Position numbers and translations under genes: made by a program. A model generated the notes under the pieces. That model was not told the DNA's origin. It saw only the letters and a program-made list of their open reading frames with translations, and made no database searches. This document shows positions 11,501 through 23,500 of a stretch of DNA of 64,000 nucleotides, one piece after another (the stretch's first letter is position 1; each line of letters opens with the position of its first letter). This DNA comes from Larix kaempferi (lineage: Eukaryota > Streptophyta > Pinopsida > Pinales > Pinaceae): NCBI GenBank assembly GCA_027924585.1, contig BSBM01000191.1, positions 2,294,001 through 2,358,000 on the forward strand, written 5' to 3'.

Positions 11501-14500
11501 CCAATGTCAGTCGCGAGCAGAAATAAAGTCATCCATACAGCTTCTTGGCCAATGGGTTTTATATAAAAAGACCCAAGATTCAAATATTCCCGGTCAGCAA
11601 TTAGCTTTACAGCTGATAGCTAGATTATCCGGTTTAGCACATGAATGGTGGCGGTGGCTACCACAAGAAGCAAAAGATGAGATTTTGAATGCTAATGATG
11701 CAGATCAACAGATATTGCATGCTTTGGGAAAATAGTTCTATGGCCCGGACGATAAAGAAGTCTATGAGCACCTAGCTTCTTTATTCATGTCTGCAAGAAT
11801 TTGTGACCTAAGTCAAAGTGAGAAATACTTCTGCTATATGTAGAACTTTCTTATCTCTTCTGGAAAATCTGGTGAACCAGCATACTTGAAACACTATCTT
11901 AGAAGTTTTCCCGGTCATGTTCCAGATGCCGTGGAACAATTTCTTAAAGATAAGAAGATTAATCTTCGCGGACTCTCATTAGCACAACTCCATGCTTTTA
12001 TCATGGAAACTTGGCAAGAACATTGCCTAGAAAAGAGAGCCAGTCGGGATTTCAAAAGGCACCAATCTATGTGTTATCACCTAAGATGTAGTTACCCCTA
12101 TGGATAGATCCAGTCATGGATGGCAATAGGGAAGGGTAACTCAAAAGGTGCAACCACGATCACCTCGACCTCCAATATATGGTTGTCACGCCAGTCGAGG
12201 CAACCTTCACTTTATGTTATCTAGCCCAGACAACAAAGGGGGAGACCCGATCTACTCCCGACAGGAGAGATCAAAACCAAGACACCAAATCAGGGTATTT
12301 CTAGTTGAAGTTAGGTGTATGGTTTTTCCTAGACCTAAGGATGAAGTCACAAGCCAAGTGAGGGGTTTAATAGGTATAGCTTTGGTTCATAGTTGAAGTG
12401 AAAGTGACTTACAATGTTTAAAGTGAGATCTAGGGCTAGTGTACTAGGTCAATGTCAAAAGATTTACTGCCTTGGGTACCGTGTCCAATGCAGGATAGTT
12501 AAAAGGTTGTATTGGGGCTAACTAGTACATGAGACAAGATTGACCGTAGTTCATGATGTCCTCAAAGGTATAGTTTACCATGCAAAAGTCAAACCACAAG
12601 TCAATCCAACATTCTAGGAAAGTTGAGTTAACTTGGAGAGAGGCCAGTGCCTTGGGAATTGGGAAATGGAGTCAAAGTGAGGTTGACTTGAGGTTTAGGA
12701 CTCCTAGTACTTGGGACAAGTGGACAGTACAGTTCTTGATGGATAAATGTGTCTAGATCTAGGTTTGACCCAAGTGGACCACAATCCCTAAAAACAAGGA
12801 ATGCAATCCCCAAGGCAAGATTTGACAAAGTGACAGTCTAGACCTAGGTTTTGAATTATTCTGATTCCGGATCTGCAAAAATCTCAAGTACCCAGTTCCT
12901 CGAAGTGAGTGAACTCACTTCTCCAAGGTGGTGCGACTTTCCCTAAGGAGGCTTCAATCAGGGTTTAGGTGGGTCAAATCATGTCGGATAGCATCCACAC
13001 TTTAGATCCGGGTAGATCAGTCAAGTAGGGATATGGATCTATAATTTCGTGGCAATCCACCGGTTAGATCTTTGTAGATCTGAGTTTTAGTGTTCCAAGT
13101 GGTCCAAAATGGGGATTAAATCCCTTAAAATGTGGAATGGGGCCCACAAGGTGATTTTCAAGAAAGGGACAACCTGGGTGTATGTTATTTGATGTGTAGA
13201 TGTCAAATCCAGTGAAATCTCAAACACCCATCGCTTAGATCTAGGTCAACCTGCTCAAATGGTGAAGTGCGCCTTCCTTGGGAGAAGCTAGGTTGGCTTG
13301 GGAGAGGGATCAAACGGGAGCCAATCCACACCAAACTATAGATCCGGGATGCCGTGGATGCTATAGAGGTGGGTTTTCAATATCATGCCCAACAACCCAC
13401 TAGATCTTGGTAGATCTGACAAAATGTAAAATAGGGGTTTTGAAGTATTTAGGGTTTTAACAATTTATGAATTATGTCAATGGATTGGATAAAGGAAAGA
13501 GAAACAAACCTGTGGATCTTACCTGGATAACCTTGTAGATGCCTTGATGATGATGATCTATGCAATCCCGATCAATTTGGAAGCTTTGAGGTAGTCTCTA
13601 TGCAAATCGATTTAGTCCAAGAAGCCAATGCGCCCTCTCTCCTGCACAACAAACGTCAACAATATCAGATTTGATGCATCAAGAGATAAGACTAATGCCA
13701 CAAAAGAAGTAACAGAAAGATAGCATAGATCACAATGATACTAATGATAACCCCTTGATACAAGCGAATGCCAAAAAAGTCGATTTGAAGAAGCCTTGCA
13801 AAATCGCCCTTGTTGAAGTCGCCCTCCTGTAGACAAACAATGATTTCCAAACAAAGATAGATCTTACCACAATTTCCAAATGCTAGGTTGCAATAGACTT
13901 TCCAATCACCATCTAAGAACACCAGATGCAAAGGAGACCACAAGAATTTCCACAAGAATATTTTTCTATACCAATAATCCAAGAGCCAAAGACCCTTTAC
14001 AATGAGAGGCTCTCTCCTTTAAATAGGAAGGAGAGGCACCAAAACCCTAACCACTTTTTGAATGGGTGGCTAAGATTAAAAGATACAAATGTCTAATCAA
14101 TGGTTGAGATGAGCTCAACAATATAATACATGGATCACACATAAAATATAACATAAGTGGACAAAGTCGCCCTAGGAGAGGGGAGTCCCACCAAATCATG
14201 ATGACAAAATATCATAAGAGGCTCATGGTGGGTCCAAGGGGTAATTTTATCCCTCCTTGGTCAATCCCCATGGCACAATAACCAATAAATAATCATGAAT
14301 ATACCAAATCGTGCATCCAAGGTGAAGTCGTGGTCCTCAAAAGACCTCAAAAATCCACAGAAAGTGCCATAAGTGATGGATGCGGGCCCCGATGAAGCTG
14401 AAACTGCAGGAGGAGGTGTGGAAGGTCCCGATCTATCATCACTGATCATCCCATGCCATAACTTTGCCTCAGTAGCCCAAATCGATTTCCTCAATAGCCA

Positions 14501-17500
14501 TTTCTACCAATCCTGAACTGCCTCGGGAAACGTGAAACTGCCCAAACTGCCTCCTGGAGTGATGGCGCTGTCAAGGTGAGGGTACCAATGTGTCCGGGAG
14601 GGGGGTAATATGGTAAAAACAAGTGGCTGGACCACCCCCTCCATCATCAGCGCCCTAGGTCAACCGGATAAAAGTCATCTCTGCTCCGACAGGGCCTCCA
14701 ATAGACCAAAACTGCACTAGGACAGCCTACTGAGGCTAAATCATCACTGTAAGTGCCCGGAACTGAAAACAAATTGTCCCATTGGACTCAGAAGGTCCAA
14801 ATCCATCCAAGATGTGTACTCATACACCATATGAATCTCAGCATCTCAAATGCAAGGGAACTGGCTGAATAGTGTACTGGAATGAGAAAAATAATGTATG
14901 GTAGCCCGGCTACTATATATGTGATAACATCTGGCTCCGGCTGGGACAAGTGCTCGGCTGAAGTGAGCGCTTGAGAACCTCAGAATCTCTGGTCCTCGAA
15001 CTCTGCTACTCGAATCCACGATCCAGCACTCTACCATTTTATTTCCAGCTTCTATTCTTGCAACCTATTTTCTGCATTCACAAACATCTAAACAAAATAC
15101 CTCATGCCGCATGTGTGGGAAAAATATAAAATCAACTGAAACAAAATCTACTCTATGTCAGAAATATAAATGCATAAAATATAAATGCAGAAAGTAAATT
15201 AAACTACTAACATAATTTGCAAAATTTGAGTTTTATTGTGCAGGAAAAGAAAAAGTGACAGGTACTCAGTTAAACTAGGAGCTTACAAAGGAGCTTAGAG
15301 ACTAAAAAGGTGCCAGACTCAATGGCTGAAAAAGACTAACTATTGCGTAAGTAGGCTTATTTGTTTTCCTACCTACCCTAATCTAACCAGTCATCACAAA
15401 TGTTAGGTAAAATCATAAATCCAGTGCAACCATTCATCAAATAAGTTAATAATTCTTCTTTGATTTTTGCTTAAAGAACGAGTCAAGACTAGATTAAGGA
15501 TTAATGAAATAGATAGGACAACTTTCCTGACTTGTTCAAAAATTGAGAAAGGAGTTGAATGGTGCAAAATGAAATCATGCAAAGGGAAAGACTGATTACT
15601 GCAAACATCCTCCATCCAAGAATTGATAGGGTCATAAAAATTGTGCAAGTTATTATTCAAAATATATGGAGGAAAAAGATGTGATAGCACATTTAACTCC
15701 CTTTGTTTCAAAATGCTTTCCTCATCTACCTGACCAGGATATTCAATTCTGAGAGGTCCAGGAATGATGCATAAACCAAGTAGGGATAAATTGTGGAATA
15801 AAATTAAGATTGAGATTAGCCCCACTTGTTGTTTAAGGATGGAAAATCGATGAAGTTGATCTTCATATACCCCTTCCAGCCACCAAGAAGATTTAAGAAT
15901 GTTATTTGTTAAAGATAACTGAAAGGGAAAATAAAACTCTGTATCTCCATTTATGCGACAATACCTAGACTCTGGTTTGAAAATTTCAACATTCAAAGAT
16001 TTACCAGACCACAAATTCAAAGTAGACTTAGAAAAATTAGATGGGGGGGCGGATTGAAAATTGATTGACCCAATTTTTTTAGAAAAAGGACAGAACTTAT
16101 TGCGAGCACCCCACCCCAACAATTGAAAAAGACAATCCTGAATAAAAATTGAATTGGAAAAATTATAACCATTGGATGAGTTAAGTGAAGGATTATTTCT
16201 GAGCTTCCCATAAACATTAAGATATTGATTTGAGGATTTGATTAAGGAAAACTCTTGATTAGTTTGATTCACCAACCCATCATCATGAGACTTCTCTTCA
16301 ATTGATTCATCACTAAATTCATATGACGATAATTTATCAGGAATAGCATTGACCAATTGATTAACAACCATTTGAACATTTTCATAAAATTGATCTCTAA
16401 AAACAGGATGATCATTGGCTTCTAAAGAAACTTGGTTGTTGTCCCTACTTTCTTCTTCAGTGTCATGGTAAGAAAAATCATCAATTACACAAGGATTATG
16501 GAAAGGGATCTCAAAAATATTTTCAAAAGATTCACTAATTGTTTCTTTCCATTGACTTACTAGCAATTGTTGGAACATGTCATATCCGGTGATGGATCCC
16601 GGTGCTAGATAATCAAACCATATCCGAGCATTTCCCTCTAGAGATGAACCCAGGGCCCTCATTAGAACATCCTCCTCAGTTGTTCCCAAACTATCCATAT
16701 AATACCAGAGATCATACAAATGATTTATAATTGAAACACCATCGCTTCCATTGAAACGAGGTAATCTTTGATTAAAATTGTTTGGCATAGGATGAGGTGC
16801 CCCATAAATTTTAGAGAAGTCAAAGGCTTTTAAACGACCGAAAGTTCTAGGTCGCTCAGAAGCAGCCATGGATAATAATTTTATTTTTTATTTTTTATAT
16901 TTTTATATTTATTTTTAAATTTAAGAACTTGAAAACAAAATGATACACCCCATGGGTTCTAGATAACGATAAGATCTGTTTATAGGGATGTAAATGAGCT
17001 CGTTCCTCAGCGGAGTCACGATTGGGAGTCGCCAGGTAGATTTAACTCTTCTACCAAGATATGTGTCGTTGTATATGCAGGAAGGACTAGGGTAAGCCTA
17101 TTGCGTCCCCGGCAACGGCGCCAAAATGTTATGGCAAAGAGAAGGGGAGGAGAGCTTTAAAATAATATATCGAACCAGGGTAAGCCTATGCCTTCCCCGG
17201 CAACGGCGCCAAAATGTTAGGCAAAGAGAAAGGGGAGGAGAGCTTTTTTTTAAAAATAATATGTCGGACCAAGGTAAGCCTATTGCGTCCCCGGCAACGG
17301 CGCCAAAATGTTATCACCTAAGATGTAGTTACCCCTATGGATAGATCCAGTCATGGATGGCAATAGGGAAGGGTAACTCAAAAGGTGCAACCACGATCAC
17401 CTCGACCTCCAATATATGGTTGTCACGCCAGTCGAGGCAACCTTCACTTTATGTTATCTAGCCCAGACAACAAAGGGGGAGACCCGATCTACTCTCGACA

Positions 17501-20500
17501 GGAGAGATCAAAACCAAGACACCAAATCAGGGTATTTCTAGTTGAAGTTAGGTGTATGGTTTTTCCTAGACCTAAGGATGAAGTCACAAGCCAAGTGAGG
17601 GGTTTAATAGGTATAGCTTTGGTTCATAGTTGAAGTGAAAGTGACTTACAATGTCTAAAGTGAGATCTAGGGCTAGTGTACTAGGTCAATGTCAAAAGAT
17701 TTACTGCCTTGGGTACCGTGTCCAATGCAGGATAGTTAAAAGGTTGTATTGGGGCTAACTAGTACATGAGACAAGATTGACCGTAGTTCATGATGTCCTC
17801 AAAGGTATAGTTTACCATGCAAAAGTCAAACCACAAGTCAATCCAACATTCTAGGAAAGTTGAGTTAACTTGGAGAGAGGCCAGTGCCTTGGGAATTGGG
17901 AAATGGAGTCAAAGTGAGGTTGACTTGAGGTTTAGGACTCCTAGTACTTGGGACAAGTGGACAGTACAGTTCTTGATGGATAAATGTGTCTAGATCTAGG
18001 TTTGACCCAAGTGGACCACAATCCCTAAAAACAAGGAATGCAATCCCCAAGGCAAGATTTGACAAAGTGACAGTCTAGACCTAGGTTTTGAATTATTCTG
18101 ATTCCGGATCTGCAAAAATCTCAAGTACCCAGTTCCTCGAAGTGAGTGAACTCACTTCTCCAAGGTGGTGCGACTTTCCCTAAGGAGGCTTCAATCAGGG
18201 TTTAGGTGGGTCAAATCATATCGGATAGCATCCACACTTTAGATCCGGGTAGATCAGTCAAGTAGGGATATGGATCTATAATTTCGTGGCAATCCACCGG
18301 TTAGATCTTTGTAGATCTGAGTTTTAGTGTTCCAAGTGGTCCAAAATGGGGATTAAATCCCTTAAAATGTGGAATGGGGCCCACAAGGTGATTTTCAAGA
18401 AAGGGACAACCTGGGTGTATGTTATTTGATGTGTAGATGTCAAATCCAGTGAAATCTCAAACACCCATCGCTTAGATCTAGGTCAACCTGCTCAAATGGT
18501 GAAGTGCGCCTTCCTTGGGAGAAGCTAGGTTGGCTTGGGAGAGGGATCAAACGGGAGCCAATCCACACCAAACTATAGATCCGGGATGCCGTGGATGCTA
18601 TAGAGGTGGGTTTTCAATATCATGCCCAACAACCCACTAGATCTTGGTAGATTTGACAAAATGTAAAATAGGGGTTTTGAAGTATTTAGGGTTTTAACAA
18701 TTTATGAATTATGTCAATGGATTGGATAAAGGAAAGAGAAACAAACCTGTGGATCTTACCTGGATAACCTTGTAGATGCCTTGATGATGATGATCTATGC
18801 AATCCCGATCAATTTGGAAGCTTTGAGGTAGTCTCTATGCAAATCGATTTAGTCCAAGAAGCCAATGCGCCCTCTCTCCTGCACAACAAACGTCAACAAT
18901 ATCAGATTTGATGCATCAAGAGATAAGACTAATGCCACAAAAGAAGTAACAGAAAGATAGCATAGATCACAATGATACTAATGATAACCCCCTGATACAA
19001 GCGAATGCCAAAAAAGTCGATTTGAAGAAGCCTTGCAAAATCGCCCTTGTTGAAGTCGCCCTCCTGTAGACAAACAATGATTTCCAAACAAAGATAGATC
19101 TTACCACAATTTCCAAATGCTAGGTTGCAATAGACTTTCCAATCACCATCTAAGAACACCAGATGCAAAGGAGACCACAAGAATTTCCACAAGAATATTT
19201 TTCTATACCAATAATCCAAGAGCCAAAGACCCTTTACAATGAGAGGCTCTCTCCTTTAAATAGGAAGGAGAGGCACCAAAACCCTAACCACTTTTTGAAT
19301 GGGTGGCTAAGATTAAAAGATACAAATGTCTAATCAATGGTTGAGATGAGCTCAACAATATAATACATGGATCACACATAAAATATAACATAAGTGGACA
19401 AAGTCGCCCTAGGAGAGGGGAGTCCCACCAAATCATGATGACAAAATATCATAAGAGGCTCATGGTGGGTCCAAGGGGTAATTTTATCCCTCCTTGGTCA
19501 ATCCCCATGGCACAATAACCAATAAATAATCATGAATATACCAAATCGTGCATCCAAGGTGAAGTCGTGGTCCTCAAAAGACCTCAAAAGTCCACAGAAA
19601 GTGCCATAAGTGATGGATGCGGGCCCCGATGAAGCTGAAACTGCAGGAGGAGGTGTGGAAGGTCCCGATCTATCATCACTGATCATCCCATGCCATAACT
19701 TTGCCTCAGTAGCCCAAATCGATTTCCTCAATAGCCATTTCTACCAATCCTGAACTGCCTCGGGAAACGTGAAACTGCCCAAACTGCCTCCTGGAGTGAT
19801 GGCCCTGTCAAGGTGAGGGTACCAATGTGTCCGGGAGGGGGGTAATATGGTAAAAACAAGTGGCTGGACCACCCCCTCCATCATCAGCGCCCTAGGTCAA
19901 CCGGATAAAAGTCATCTCTGCTCCGACAGGGCCTCCAATAGACCAAAACTGCACTAGGACAGCCTACTGAGGCTAAATCATCACTGTAAGTGCCCGGAAC
20001 TGAAAACAAACTGTCCCATTGGACTCAGAAGGTCCAAATCCATCCAAGATGTGTACTCATACACCATATGAATCTCTGCATGATCAAAATAAATATCCAA
20101 TGTACCGGAACAAGGCCAATAATAATGATCTGTAAATGACCAAACACTGCTGTATCCCAAGAATCATCATCATAACCCTGTAGCTGCTGCATAGAATCAT
20201 CCTGTATGTGTACATAGACCATATATCATCTATCCATATCATCATAAGGTCCAACACCTCATGTCTCATGGTCCTCCATGGTCAAACTAGGTCTAACCAA
20301 GACCAAATACAACTCAGACTATCATCCATAGCTGCTGCAAGGTGTCAAGGTTAATACATGCTTTACAATTTATTCAAATAGCTACTAAAACACAGAGTAA
20401 TCATGACTGGCGATCTAAATCCAAATATATAGTGTCTTTAATTGTTATTATTACTCAGACTAGACTTTCAGGACCATACTCGCTTCATAGTTGTGATCAA

Positions 20501-23500
20501 TTTGCTAGTGAAGGGTGAAGGCTGAAATAAATGGCTAGGCTAAGGGATGACTTGACTAACTTGACTTTGTGACACTTTGGCAAGGGAAAGGGAATACACA
20601 CCATAGTATATACTGAATGAGCAATAACACAGGGAATGGCGGTGTCTCACAAATGGATGAGTTGTTTAAAGAGGGTTTATTCACCTTCACAGATGCGCAC
20701 AATCCATAATACAAGCAAGGCCAACAATTGTTTAGATATAACATTTAAGTTCCATTGCTTTTTGGGCCTGAGGTTTCCATAGCCTTGATCTATGTGTGTT
20801 TACAAACACATTGCATAGATTTACATTTATTTTTAGGCTTTTTGCTGCAGGTGTGTTTTTAAGGCACTTGTTTACCTGAGCACTTCTAGGTGTGTCATGG
20901 ACAGCTTGTTTACCTAGGTATTTATTTTTCCAAAAGATATAACATTTTATTTTTCATGGCCATTTTCATTTGGCATTTCTTTCATATACAAGATATAGCA
21001 TTTGATTTTTCCAGATTTTGTATTGATGGCAGCACTAAAAGTTTCAGGTTTAGCCAACACAACTTTAGTGACTAGGGGGAATTCTCAAGGAACTCCAACT
21101 CACCATAGGTAAGTTCTGTCACCAACTCAGAGCCGAGACACAATAAACAGGGAAGCTCATCCAATACAGAGGCTACAGTGGGGAAAGGTCCTCCATGTCA
21201 CTAGTCAAGTAGCAAATCAAGGTGATAATCTAAAAGGTAGGCCATGGATGGATGAAGACAATGAAAAGATGAAGCCAACACTAGCAAGCCAAGGTATGGT
21301 TGAATGATCACCTCTATTCTCCCTAAGGAGGGTATGTACCAATGAGTATGAATAGTGAACTTCTAAGTCTGAGTAGGGACAATATAATATAAATAATAGG
21401 TCAACCAGGTCCATGTATCTATATGATCGCCAGATCATGACACTAAGTGCTAAGACATGCTATAAGAATAAGTATAAAAGCAATCTAACCATAACACAAT
21501 AATATACCTGCTGAGTCATATACCTGAATGCACATCAACCTGTACCATCATCTATCCTCTGGAACTGCTGCTGTAACTATGGGCACTACTGACTGCTCTG
21601 TACCAATGGTATAATGGCTATATCGGGCATCTCTCTGAGTGTCCTGAAACTCAGTCATGGCATGGGGAATATAACTGCTGTCCACAATCTGATAGTGATC
21701 CAATATAGATGCTCATCTCAGCATCTCAAATGCAAGGGAACTGGCTGAATAGTGTACTGGAATGAGAAAAATAATGTATGGTAGCCCGGCATGTGATAAC
21801 ACTATGTATTCACCTAGTTTTTGTAAAGATGTTGCAAAAATGCCTGATTGGGGTTGTGGTGCTTACAATAGAGGGTATTTCGGAAAAGAATCATGCCATC
21901 GCAAGAAGAAAAAGAAAGAATTCCATACAAGTACTCCTAGATATCATCCTGACAAAGCCTACAAGCATAAGACTCACAAGTCTTATACGAAAAAATCTAG
22001 AAACCCTTTCTATAAGAAAGCTTATGTCAGAAAAAGGTCCGAGCCAGCAGACAAAGAAAAATGTTTTATTTGTGGAAAGAAAGTTCATTGGGCAAGCAAA
22101 TGTCCACAAAAGAAATCCAAACCAAAGCTTGCGGCTTTCTCCGAATAGCTAGATCCAGCTTGGTGGGATCTTTATTTTTGTGAACAAGATCAATACCCTT
22201 CTGGAGAAATTATGTTTCTCCCTGATGATTCTGATGATGATTCTGATATCCATCTGAATAAATTTGCTCCCTCCAGTTTTGATTCTTCCTCTTCCGACTC
22301 CGATTCCACCTCGGAAGCAAATTTAGGGGGGTGTGAGGGACCTCCAGACTTTGATTTTTCTTGTTATATGTTTTCTGCCTCAACAAAACCATCTCCTCAA
22401 CAACGATTAGCCGCAATTGATAAACATTTATTCGAGATTCCTGTTTTTGAGTATATTCTCAGAGGAGAAATAAAGGAAGAAAAATAAAAGCTACTGTCAT
22501 TACTTAAAGGAAAAGAGAAGCAATCAGAAGAAGGTAAACTCTCTCCTTCCCATCATCCTACAATCTACAATCCTGTAGATCTATATAAGCACTATCCTGC
22601 AGAGCATGAGGATAGGCAGAAGTTCAGAAAAGATAAAGAAAATCTACTTCGCCTGCAAATCAAAGAAAAACAGAATTTCCTTAGGAAGCTTGTAAGGGAA
22701 ATTGAAGATTTGAAAAGAGTGCTTGAAGTAACAGTCAGAGAAAAAGATCAGTCTTCTGAAGAAGAGATGTGCTGACAATATGACATAGCTCTTAAGAGCC
22801 CTGAGCACGAAAAGAAAGATTCAAAAGAAGATGCTCTTTTCCCTGAACCTTCCTTGGGACTTTTCACAGGTCCTAAAATGTACATTCAAGTTTTTTTTGT
22901 CCTCCAGAATTCAAGCCCTATAAGTTGGATTGCATGATTGATTCAGGTTGTCAGATGAATTTAGAAAAAGGAAGTGCAATCCCTTCATTCTATTGGGAGA
23001 AGGCTTCAGAACACGGAGTTGCTATAGAAGGTACCCCTGTACAACTTTTGGGTAGAGTAGCAGACTTTCCTATACAAATAGAAGGATGTGCAGAAGCTTT
23101 ATCCTTGAATAGGTTGGATAGTATAAAAGAAAATTGTATATTAGGCTCTGAATTCCTAAATAGAGTGAGCCCTGTTACTTTTGACACTGTTAAGATGCTG
23201 TTTAAATGTACCATCAAAGGAAAGCCAGTTTCTTGTCCTTTATCCTTTGAAGCTCATTTGAAATGCAAAAGCCCTGTGAAAGGAACTGAGCCTAAAACAA
23301 ACATTGCAGAATTGTTCAAAATGGAGAGATGCATTGCCTACGCAGAAATGCCCAAGGACAAAGCCCTTGCTGATATCTCTGAAAAGCTTGAGAAAGACTG
23401 TACTTCAGAAAGCATGAATGCTTTCTGGACCAGAGAAAAATACTTTGTTTCCCTTCCTTTTGACCCTCTGGTAAAACATAAAGCTATGAAAGCCTTTGCT

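Larger units (their letters stand above)
12072..21801 (-). mobile_element. family B gag-only LTR retrotransposon, full length
   Basis: Two direct LTRs (12072-14929 and 17309-21801) flank a 2,379-base interior, with a perfect 5-base TSD CTATG (12067-12071 and 21802-21806). The LTRs begin and end TGTTATCAC...GTGATAACA. Sense is minus: the primer site lies beside the right-hand LTR and the gag-like gene reads leftward. The interior has no protease, integrase, RT or RNase H, so it must move with enzymes supplied by another element. This is the layout of TR-GAG elements (terminal-repeat retrotransposons with a GAG domain). The LTRs differ by about 8 substitutions over 2.85 kb, plus one 1,643-base and one 8-base deletion. 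It is therefore a young insertion, and it split the pararetroviral coat gene. Confidence 0.9.

Noticed and set aside
12072-21801. Segmental duplication of 12.1-14.9 kb at 17.3-20.1 kb
   Set aside because: The duplicated parts are LTRs of one element, with primer site, gag and CTATG duplication.
12072-21801. Protease or polymerase genes within family B
   Set aside because: Apart from the gag-like frame, no D-T/S-G, Y-x-D-D or integrase zinc motif appears in any frame of the 2.4-kb interior.
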